Positions 43,560 to 49,573 of a stretch of 64,000 bases of DNA are shown piece after piece. Under the pieces are notes generated by a model. That model was not told where the DNA came from, did no database searches, and worked only from the letters and a program-made list of their open reading frames with translations. The number at the start of each line of letters is the position of its first letter. Within the stretch, counting starts at the first letter, position 1. The DNA lies in NCBI GenBank assembly GCA_963813415.1, contig CAWEYW010000005.1:248001-312000 (forward strand), given 5' to 3'. The DNA is from CAIWHR01 sp963813415. Its GTDB lineage: Bacteria > Pseudomonadota > Gammaproteobacteria > Burkholderiales > Casimicrobiaceae. The position numbers and the translations under genes are program-made.

Positions 43560-43850
43560 TTACTTGCACCACTGCTTCTCGCACGGTATGCCATCGTGGT
43601 CCCCGTCCATTTTGGTGCCCGGACAATTGTTCAGGAAATACGTGGCCTCGGCGCAAGACGTCATTTGCGAACAATAAGTCCGCCCATCGCACCGGAACAC
43701 GGCGCCAGTAGCGGGCGAGGCACTCAGCGGGAGGGATTCTGCCGTTGCCGATCCATCTTTCACGGTACTGGCGCGGATGTACGTCTGGTACTTGCCATAG
43801 CCATACCACCCGAGACTAACAACGATAGCGATTATGAGGAGTTTCTGCAT
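43560..43850 (-). CDS. Excalibur calcium-binding domain protein with N-terminal membrane anchor
   Basis: This 96-residue protein has one N-terminal hydrophobic segment (LLIIAIVVSLGWYGYG, residues 4-19) and a short linker. A C-terminal excalibur domain follows: FRCDGRTYCSQMTSCAEATYF, then NNCPGTKMDGDHDGIPCE, with the DxDxDGxxCE calcium-loop signature. It is probably exported or anchored with the domain outside the membrane. It forms a complete cassette: the start codon lies 8 bases after one attC and the stop codon 24 bases before another. Confidence 0.85.
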   Translation of the reverse strand: MQKLLIIAIVVSLGWYGYGKYQTYIRASTVKDGSATAESLPLSASPATGAVFRCDGRTYCSQMTSCAEATYFLNNCPGTKMDGDHDGIPCEKQWCK

Positions 43851-43857
43851 AGGCGGC

Positions 43858-43947
43858 GCCTAACGTGCAAGGTAACCGGCGCGCCGCGGTGACGCATGCC
43901 ACTTAGAAGTCATGAACCGCCGCGTCCGGTCGACCGGAGGGTTAGGC
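43858..43947 (-). repeat. Integron attC site between the CBU_0592-type and excalibur genes
   Basis: In gene direction it opens with GCCTAAC (43947-43941) and CCTCCGGTCGACCGGACGCGG and closes with CCGGTTACCTTGCAC and the core GTTAGGC (43864-43858). Both outer heptamers match the RYYYAAC and GTTRRRY consensus exactly. Length is 90 bases. Confidence 0.8.
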
Positions 43948-43960
43948 CGCACAGGTATTC

Positions 43961-44257
43961 CTAGCCGGAGGTGGTCTTCGCACCCAAGACTAACAGTCGT
44001 GCGATTGCAACCAGGGCGACCACGGCCCATACGCCTTCCAAAACAACAAAGGGCATGAAACCGATTAGATACGACGAATAGCACGCCAGACCGGCACCCA
44101 CGAGATTGAGACCCATGTAGAGGTAACCATCCGCCCGCAGAACCTTGAACAGATTGAGAAGGAACGCGACTAGCAACACGGCTACACCAACAGATCCGAT
44201 CAATGTCGCTTGGTAGTCATGAGCCATGGTCTTGAAGAATACGCCCACGGATGGCAT
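43961..44257 (-). CDS. CBU_0592 family small membrane protein
   Basis: Up to 98 residues with three hydrophobic segments: IGSVGVAVLLVAFLLNLFKVL, LYMGLNLVGAGLACYSSYLIGFM and VLEGVWAVVALVAIARLL. The arrangement and the NLVGA and PFVVLEGVWA motifs match the CBU_0592-type family of unknown function. An internal ATG at 44227 (MAHDYQATLIGS) gives the usual family length and may be the real start. The gene begins directly after an attC core and ends 13 bases before the next, so it is a single-gene cassette. Its base composition is visibly less GC-rich than the flanking chromosome. Confidence 0.75.
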   Translation of the reverse strand: MPSVGVFFKTMAHDYQATLIGSVGVAVLLVAFLLNLFKVLRADGYLYMGLNLVGAGLACYSSYLIGFMPFVVLEGVWAVVALVAIARLLVLGAKTTSG

Positions 44258-44260
44258 GCA

Positions 44261-44348
44261 ACCTAACGCCTAAGTTGAGCGGCGCGGGAAAAGCGCCGAC
44301 TGGTTACAAGAAACGCTGATCCGCGTCCGCTCGAACGCCGGGTTAGGC
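44261..44348 (-). repeat. Integron attC site after the 75-residue hypothetical gene
   Basis: This is the clearest of the set. In gene direction it opens with GCCTAAC (44348-44342) and CCGGCGTTCGAGCGGACGCGG, and closes with GCGCCGCTCAACTTAGGC and the core GTTAGGT (44267-44261). Inner and outer arms pair (GCGTTCGAGCGG with CCGCTCAACTTAGGC), leaving the usual extra unpaired bases. Length is 88 bases. The TAA stop codon of the upstream gene lies inside the opening heptamer, a hallmark of cassette genes. Confidence 0.85.
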
Positions 44349-44570
44349 CGCATGCAGCACGGCACGACGAACCGATGCTGGTAACTCCACCGCGACGAAG
44401 AACTGCTTGGGATAGAGGTAATCCTCGCCAGATTCGTCGACAATCCGAAGTTGATCGTGCTGTTCCGCTACTTCGTCCCGCACGGCCACGTAGATCTTCC
44501 GGCGCTCCAGCGACACGTCGTAGCCTTCGTTTTTCACACAAATCACAAGTCGCTTCGCCGCTCTAGTCAT
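44343..44570 (-). CDS. Small hypothetical protein, second of a coupled pair
   Basis: This 75-residue protein is not assigned to a named family. It has a conserved-looking core, RLVICVKNEGYDVSLERRKIY, then RIVDESGEDYLYPKQFFVAVELP, suggesting a small beta-rich domain. Its start codon lies one base away from the stop codon of the 78-residue gene upstream, so the two are translated together. Its TAA stop is embedded in an attC site. A two-gene cassette of this size resembles toxin-antitoxin cargo, but no known toxin motif is visible. Confidence 0.7.
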   Translation of the reverse strand: MTRAAKRLVICVKNEGYDVSLERRKIYVAVRDEVAEQHDQLRIVDESGEDYLYPKQFFVAVELPASVRRAVLHAA

Positions 44571-44571
44571 G

Positions 44572-44808
44572 TCACCACTCCAAAATTCGCTTGATCTTGA
44601 ACTCGTGCTTTCCGATGCCGGTAGCCTCGTACCAATGAACCTCGGCGAGGCCAATCGTTCCGTCGCTCAGTTTCACTTTCCCGATTCCCTTACGCTTTCG
44701 CCAACGTCCCCGGCCGTAGCGCTTGCGTAAGCGAGTGAGTTCCCGAATTCGCGATCCGGTGGCGATGGTTTCAACGGCCGAAAGTGGACCAACCAGCTCG
44801 AAGTACAT
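44572..44808 (-). CDS. Small basic hypothetical protein, first of a coupled pair
   Basis: This 78-residue protein is strongly basic. It reads ELVGPLSAVETIATGSRIREL, then LRKRYGRGRWRKRKGIGKVKL followed by a short beta hairpin and EVHWYEATGIGKHEFKIKRIL. The RGRWRK-x-KG stretch could contact nucleic acid or a ribosome surface. I do not recognise a characterised family. It lies 47 bases after an attC-like core (44855-44861) and heads a two-gene cassette. Confidence 0.68.
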   Translation of the reverse strand: MYFELVGPLSAVETIATGSRIRELTRLRKRYGRGRWRKRKGIGKVKLSDGTIGLAEVHWYEATGIGKHEFKIKRILEW

Positions 44809-44854
44809 TGCATGATCGTGGCAAATACCCTGCGGGGCGTCAATGTGACCTGCG

Positions 44855-44861
44855 GCCTAAC
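44855..44861 (-). repeat. attC-like core heptamer next to ribE; the 44809-45001 spacer
   Basis: GTTAGGC in gene direction, preceded by CTATTCTC, matches the closing core of an attC or attI site. No matching opening heptamer was found at the correct distance, so this is either a degenerate attC, the junction of the cluster, or chance. The rest of the 193-base spacer between the first cassette gene and ribE holds no gene and no integrase remnant. Confidence 0.4.
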
Positions 44862-45001
44862 GAGAATAGCCATCCTAAGCGACGTGTTACGTCCCGTCAC
44901 TCGGTAGCGCGATACCGGAACAACGACCCTATCTGGGCTATCAGTCCCTATGAGCGGGCGAGACCATGTCGCCACAGTCCGTGCCGTCGTGCGTCAGGTG
45001 C

Positions 45002-45622
45002 TCAGCGAGCCGGCCCGTTCTGAACCATGCGCTCGATGTAGCGCGCCACCAGATCGACTTCGAGATTCACGCGCATCCCGGCGGCGAGATCGCACAAGGT
45101 CGTAACCTCCAGCGTATGAGGAATGAGGTTGACGGTGAAGGCGGAACCGCGCACCTCGTTCACCGTGAGGCTGACCCCGTTGACCCCGATCGAGCCCTTC
45201 GCGGCAATAAAACGCGCGAGATCCGCCGGAGCTTCGATCTCGAGGGTCCAGCTTGGCGCGCCGCCCACCGGGGCGGATACAGCTTCGAATCGCAGCACGC
45301 GTCCGACGCCATCCACATGACCACTGACGAGATGTCCGCCGAGTCGGTCACTGAGGCGCAATGCCTGCTCGAGGTTGACCCGCGAGCCGCCGTCGAGCCC
45401 CACCGTACAGCGCAGTGTTTCCCCGGAGACGTCGAACGCCAGGCGCGGCGGGGACTTGTCGCGCGTGACGACTGTAAGGCAGCAACCATTCACGGCGACG
45501 CTGTCCCCGATCGCTATATCGTTCACCGCGAGGGTGCCGGGATCGATCACCAGGCGCAGGCCATCGCCTTGCGGTGTCATCGCGACGACTTGCCCTACCG
45601 CCTCCACGATACCGGTGAACAT
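45002..45622 (-). CDS. ribE: Riboflavin synthase alpha subunit
   Basis: RibE dismutates two lumazine molecules into riboflavin and the pyrimidine precursor. The 206-residue protein has two lumazine-binding repeats: MFTGIVEAVGQV with SVAVNGCCLTVV in the first half, and LVSGHVDGVGRV with SIGVNGVSLTVNEV in the second. ATG at 45622 shares one base with the ribD stop (TGATG). In related bacteria ribBA and ribH follow directly; here the cassette cluster follows. Confidence 0.96.
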   Translation of the reverse strand: MFTGIVEAVGQVVAMTPQGDGLRLVIDPGTLAVNDIAIGDSVAVNGCCLTVVTRDKSPPRLAFDVSGETLRCTVGLDGGSRVNLEQALRLSDRLGGHLVSGHVDGVGRVLRFEAVSAPVGGAPSWTLEIEAPADLARFIAAKGSIGVNGVSLTVNEVRGSAFTVNLIPHTLEVTTLCDLAAGMRVNLEVDLVARYIERMVQNGPAR

Positions 45623-46761
45623 CAGTGCTTCCTTTCGACGATGCGGCCCAGCACACGCAGATCGGGACCGACGCGATCGATGGCGGAAATTTCCAGCGCG
45701 ACTCGCTGATCGAGGGATGGGAGCCCGCCGCGCGCGAGCTCCGCGATGCCGCGTGCAGGGTCGCCCAGCAGGCAGGGTGCGAGGTAAAGCAGGAGTTCGT
45801 CCACGACCCCGGCGCTCAGCAGGGCGCCGTTCAACCCGCCGCCAGCCTCGACGTGCAACTCGTTGAGCTCCCGCTCCGCTAGTGCGCCCATCAGCGCCGG
45901 AAGGTCGATGCGGCCATCGCCATCGGGTAGCGAGAGCACTTCGACGGAGTCCGGCCAGGCCGCATTGCGCGCGCCTGCGGTGACCACCAGCGTGGGCGCG
46001 CCCTGCAGCACGCGCGCATCCGCAGGGGTTTGGGCATTGCGATCGACGACGATGCGCAACGGCTGACGCGGCGTCGCGACGCTACGCACCGTCAGCTGGG
46101 GATCGTCGTGCCGCACGGTGCCGATGCCGGTGAGAACGGCGCAGGCGCGGGCCCGCCACCGGTGCCCATCGGCGCGCGCTTCGGCACCGGTGATCCACTG
46201 GCTTTCACCGTTGGCGAGCGCGGTACGGCCGTCGAGACTCGCGGCGGCTTTGAGACGCACCCACGGCCGTCCCCGCTGCAGCCGCGAGAGATAACCGGGG
46301 TTGAGCGCACGCGCCTGCGCCTCCAGCACGCCGACCGTAACGTCGATCCCGGCCGCGCGCAGCCGCTCGCTCCCGTGCCGTGCGAGGGTGTTGGGATCCG
46401 CCATGGCAGCAACGACACGCGCAACTCCAGCCTCGATCAAAGCTTCGGTGCAGGGACCGGTGCGGCCATGGTGGTTGCACGGTTCGAGCGTCACGTACGC
46501 CGTCGCGCCGCGGGTCGCTTCGCCACGCACGCGCGCCTCGGCGATGGCTCGCACCTCGGCGTGGGGTCCACCGGCGCGCTCATGGAAACCTTCGCCGATG
46601 ATGCGGCCCGCGTTCACCAGCACACATCCGACGCGCGGATTCGGCGACGTCGTGAAGAGCCCCTCCTCCGCCAATGCAAGCGCGCGTGACATGTACCGCG
46701 CGTCGTCCGGACTCGCTGCATGCGGGTGCTGTCCGGATGAATCGGGTACGGCGGAATTCAT
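45622..46761 (-). CDS. ribD: Bifunctional diaminohydroxyphosphoribosylaminopyrimidine deaminase/5-amino-6-(5-phosphoribosylamino)uracil reductase
   Basis: RibD performs the second and third steps of riboflavin synthesis. The 379-residue protein has an N-terminal cytidine-deaminase-like domain (SPNPRVGCVLV, the zinc motif PHAEVRAI near residue 66 and LEPCNHHGRTGPCTEALI near 92). A C-terminal reductase domain follows (PWVRLKAAASLDGRTAL near 165, ITGAEAR, ELHVEAGGGLNGALL near 305, VDELLLYLAP). It lies 49 bases after nrdR and is coupled to ribE. Confidence 0.95.
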   Translation of the reverse strand: MNSAVPDSSGQHPHAASPDDARYMSRALALAEEGLFTTSPNPRVGCVLVNAGRIIGEGFHERAGGPHAEVRAIAEARVRGEATRGATAYVTLEPCNHHGRTGPCTEALIEAGVARVVAAMADPNTLARHGSERLRAAGIDVTVGVLEAQARALNPGYLSRLQRGRPWVRLKAAASLDGRTALANGESQWITGAEARADGHRWRARACAVLTGIGTVRHDDPQLTVRSVATPRQPLRIVVDRNAQTPADARVLQGAPTLVVTAGARNAAWPDSVEVLSLPDGDGRIDLPALMGALAERELNELHVEAGGGLNGALLSAGVVDELLLYLAPCLLGDPARGIAELARGGLPSLDQRVALEISAIDRVGPDLRVLGRIVERKH

Positions 46762-46810
46762 GGCCGCTTACGCGTGGCAGAGGGCATATGCCCAGTCGGC
46801 GAGAGCCGGG

Positions 46811-47263
46811 CTACGGCTGCTTGAGGTTGCGCACCGCATCGCGAAAGTCCTCGACGTCCTGGAAGCTGCGGTACACCGAGGCAAAGCGTATGTACGCAAC
46901 CTTGTCGAGCTTGTAGAGTTCCTGCATCACCATCTCGCCGATGGCGCGCGACTGGATCTCACGTTCGCCGAGCGACAGCACCTGCTGCACGATGCGGTCG
47001 ATCGCCTGGTCGACGAGCTGCGTCGGCACCGGGCGCTTGTGCAGCGCACGTGTGAAGCCGTTGCGGATCTTCTCCGCGTCGAAATCCGAGCGCGTGCCGT
47101 CGGTCTTGACCACCTGGGGCAGTCGCAGCTCGGCGGTCTCGTACGTCGTGAACCGCTTCTGGCACTGGAGGCACCGCCGGCGACGGCGAATGCTGTCACC
47201 CGCCTCCGAGACACGCGAATCGATCACCTGGGTGTCGGCGCTGCCGCAGAAGGGGCATTTCAT
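46811..47263 (-). CDS. nrdR: Transcriptional repressor NrdR
   Basis: NrdR represses ribonucleotide reductase genes in response to nucleotide levels. The 150-residue protein has the N-terminal zinc ribbon (MKCPFCGS at the start, RRRRCLQCQKRFTTYE near residue 30) and the ATP-cone domain (KIRNGFTRALHKRPV, VYRSFQDVEDFRDAV). The order glyA-nrdR-ribD is common in betaproteobacteria. A pair of inverted heptamer arrays fills the gap to glyA. Confidence 0.96.
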   Translation of the reverse strand: MKCPFCGSADTQVIDSRVSEAGDSIRRRRRCLQCQKRFTTYETAELRLPQVVKTDGTRSDFDAEKIRNGFTRALHKRPVPTQLVDQAIDRIVQQVLSLGEREIQSRAIGEMVMQELYKLDKVAYIRFASVYRSFQDVEDFRDAVRNLKQP

Positions 47264-47266
47264 GAT

Positions 47267-47444
47267 CAGGTATCGGAGGTCAGGAATCAGGGGTCAGATA
47301 CGAAACACCACATTGAAACATGCGGCGCACGCACAAGCACGCAGCACTGTTGTCCATCGCACCAGCGTCTGGCAGCGACGCCGAATCGCGTCGAAGTGCT
47401 CGGTTTTTCGTACCTGATACCTGATAGCTGACCTCTGATACCTG
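47267..47444. repeat. Inverted pair of five-unit heptamer arrays between glyA and nrdR
   Basis: Positions 47267-47301 are five tandem heptamers of consensus CAGGTAT. Positions 47410-47444 are five heptamers of the complementary consensus ATACCTG. The two 35-base arms match in about 29 of 35 positions as an inverted repeat, separated by 108 bases. The element fills almost exactly the space between the nrdR start (47263) and the glyA stop (47445). No gene is inside. It could fold into a long stem in the glyA-nrdR transcript or be a small non-autonomous mobile repeat. Confidence 0.8.
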
Positions 47445-48692
47445 TCAGCGGTAGACCGGGAATTTCGCCGTCAGCGCCGCAACGCCCTGCGCGACGCGCC
47501 GGATGGCGGCGTCATCGGCGGGTGCATCCAGCACATCGGCGATGAGGTGCCCCAGTTCCTCCGTCTCGATCTCCGTGAAGCCGCGCGTCGTGATCGCGGG
47601 GCTGCCGACGCGGATGCCCGAGGTGACGAACGGCTTCTCGGGATCGTTCGGGATGGCGTTCTTGTTCACGGTGATGTGCGCACGTGACAGGGCGGCCTCC
47701 GCCTCCTTGCCGGTGAGCTTCTTCGGTCGCAGGTCGACAAGGAACAAGTGGCTGTCGGTGCCCCCGGAGACGATGCGCAGCCCGCGCTCGTGCAGCACTT
47801 TCGCCAGCACGCGCGCATTTTCGAGCGTCTGCTCCTGGTAGTGGCGGAATTCCTTGGTCAACGCCTCTCCGAAAGCGACGGCCTTGGCGGCGATCACGTG
47901 CATCAGCGGTCCGCCCTGCAGCCCCGGGAACACTGCCGAGTTGATGGCCTTCTCGTGCTCGGCCGGCATGAGGATGAAGCCGCCGCGCGGGCCGCGCAGC
48001 GTCTTGTGCGTGGTGCTGGTGACGAAGTGCGCCACGCCCACGGGGGTCGGGTAGACGTCAGCCGCGATCAGGCCCGCATAATGCGCCATGTCCACCATCA
48101 GCACTGCGCCGACGGAATCGGCGATGGCGCGAAAGCGCTTCCAGTCGATGACGCGCGAGTAGGCCGATGCGCCGGCGACGATCAGCTTGGGCTTGTGGCG
48201 GTGCGCCAGCGCTTCGGCGGCGTCGTAGTCGATGAGCTCGGTATCCGGATGCAGGCCGTAGGCGACGACGTTGAACCACTTCCCGCTCATGTTCACCGGC
48301 GAGCCATGCGTCAGATGGCCGCCGTGCGGCAGCGACATGCCGAGGATCGTGTCACCGGGCTTGAGCGCGGCGAAGAAAACCGCCTGGTTCGCCTGCGCAC
48401 CGGAATGGGGCTGAACATTCGCCGCCTCGGCGTGAAAGAGCCGCTTCAGGCGGTCGATGGCGAGCTGTTCGGCGACGTCGACGTACTCGCAGCCGCCGTA
48501 ATAGCGCTTGCCCGGATAACCCTCGGCGTACTTGTTCGTGAGCTGGGAGCCCTGCGCCGCCATGACGCCGGGGCTCGCGTAGTTCTCCGACGCGATCAGC
48601 TCGATATGATCCTCCTGCCGCTGCGTCTCCGCGGCGATGGCGGACCAGAGCTCCGGGTCGGATTGGGCAAGGGAGAGGGACCGATGAAACAT
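47445..48692 (-). CDS. glyA: Serine hydroxymethyltransferase
   Basis: GlyA is a pyridoxal-phosphate enzyme that interconverts serine and glycine with one-carbon transfer to tetrahydrofolate. The 415-residue protein shows HIELIASENYASP near residue 31, GYPGKRYYGGCEYVD near 58, VQPHSGAQANQAV near 93, and the PLP-lysine motif VTSTTHKTLRGPRGG near 225. The ATG at 48692 gives the normal length; an upstream extension is unsupported. Confidence 0.96.
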   Translation of the reverse strand: MFHRSLSLAQSDPELWSAIAAETQRQEDHIELIASENYASPGVMAAQGSQLTNKYAEGYPGKRYYGGCEYVDVAEQLAIDRLKRLFHAEAANVQPHSGAQANQAVFFAALKPGDTILGMSLPHGGHLTHGSPVNMSGKWFNVVAYGLHPDTELIDYDAAEALAHRHKPKLIVAGASAYSRVIDWKRFRAIADSVGAVLMVDMAHYAGLIAADVYPTPVGVAHFVTSTTHKTLRGPRGGFILMPAEHEKAINSAVFPGLQGGPLMHVIAAKAVAFGEALTKEFRHYQEQTLENARVLAKVLHERGLRIVSGGTDSHLFLVDLRPKKLTGKEAEAALSRAHITVNKNAIPNDPEKPFVTSGIRVGSPAITTRGFTEIETEELGHLIADVLDAPADDAAIRRVAQGVAALTAKFPVYR

Positions 48693-48739
48693 GATGGCAT
48701 CCGGAGAAACGGGCGCGGGAATCGGCCGTCGAATGTACG

Positions 48740-48748
48740 ATTTTATCA
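48740..48748 (-). promoter_or_regulatory. Candidate extended -10 element of the glyA promoter
   Basis: On the minus strand TGATAAAAT is an extended -10 (TG-N-TAAAAT), 48 bases before the glyA start. No good -35 is present, which is acceptable for extended -10 promoters. Confidence 0.45.
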
Positions 48749-48842
48749 TTCGCGGCCGGAATGCCCCGTTACGCCGGTGCCGGCACCATCGGCCGAGGCA
48801 CGCGTGCCGAATCGCTCTATGGCCGCGCCGCAGGCAAACCCC

Positions 48843-48848
48843 TATAAT
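48843..48848 (+). promoter_or_regulatory. Candidate -10 element of the TRAP permease promoter
   Basis: A perfect TATAAT on the plus strand, 95 bases before the dctQ start, in an otherwise GC-rich divergent gap between glyA and dctQ. The -35 region is weak, as expected for an activator-dependent or leader-controlled promoter. Confidence 0.45.
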
Positions 48849-48943
48849 CCGACGCGCCCAACTGCCCGCAAAATGGTTCCCGCGGACCCGTCACACGCGA
48901 ACGCACGGCCCACGCCGCCGGCATCGCTCAAGGGGGAGGTCTC

Positions 48944-49573
48944 TTGAACAGCCTTCTTGCATTGTCCCGGTTGATCGACCGCTGGAATGAGCGGCTCGGT
49001 CACGGCCTGTACTGGTTGATCCTCGCGACCGTGCTCATCAGCGCGGCGAACGCCGTGGTGCGCAAGGCCATCAACTGGAGCTCCAACGGCCTGCTCGAGA
49101 TCCAGTGGTACCTGTTCTCGGCGGTGTTCCTGCTCGGCGCGGGCTACACGCTCCTGCGCAACGAGCACGTGCGCATCGACGTGATCGCCGGGCGGCTCTC
49201 CAAGCGCACGCAGGCCTGGATCGACATCATCGGCACGGTCTTTTTCCTCCTGCCGATGGCGGTTCTCATCGCCTGGCTGGCGTGGCCGGTATTCGTCGAC
49301 ACGTGGGAGCGCAACGAGGTCTCGACCAACGCGGGCGGTCTCATCATCTGGCCGGCGCGCCTGCTGATGCCGATCGGCTTTGCGATCCTGGCGATCCAGG
49401 GCGTGTCGGAGCTGATCAAGCGCATCGCGTTCCTCAAGGGCCTGATTCCGGACCCCAGTGAAAAGATCGTCAAGAAGACGGCGGAAGAGGAGCTCGCCGA
49501 GGAGATCCTGCGCGCCCGCGGCGAGGAGAACCTCGCGCGGGAGATCGCGCAACAGGCAGAGGACCGCAAATGA
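48944..49573 (+). CDS. TRAP transporter small permease subunit (DctQ)
   Basis: This 209-residue protein starts at a TTG preceded by GGGGGAGG. It has four membrane segments (GLYWLILATVLISAANAVV, WYLFSAVFLLGAGYTLL, IDIIGTVFFLLPMAVLIAWLAW, LLMPIGFAILAIQGVSELI) and a charged C-terminal tail rich in Glu. The DctQ motif EIQWYLFSAVFLLGAGYTL followed by RNEHVRIDV is clear. It works with the DctM subunit and a periplasmic receptor to import organic acids using a sodium or proton gradient. Confidence 0.93.
   Translation: MNSLLALSRLIDRWNERLGHGLYWLILATVLISAANAVVRKAINWSSNGLLEIQWYLFSAVFLLGAGYTLLRNEHVRIDVIAGRLSKRTQAWIDIIGTVFFLLPMAVLIAWLAWPVFVDTWERNEVSTNAGGLIIWPARLLMPIGFAILAIQGVSELIKRIAFLKGLIPDPSEKIVKKTAEEELAEEILRARGEENLAREIAQQAEDRK

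Noticed and set aside
43363..43809. 148-codon minus-strand open frame overlapping the excalibur gene
   Set aside because: It crosses an attC site and another better-supported gene and has no domain; the excalibur frame has a clear motif.
44855..44892. A complete attC between 44855 and 44892
   Set aside because: A GTTACGT is present on the plus strand, but the span of 38 bases is too short and the arms do not pair. It is kept only as a single core-like heptamer.
38442..45001. Integron integrase or transposase driving the cassette cluster
   Set aside because: No tyrosine recombinase or transposase reading frame was found in any frame near the attC sites or at either edge.
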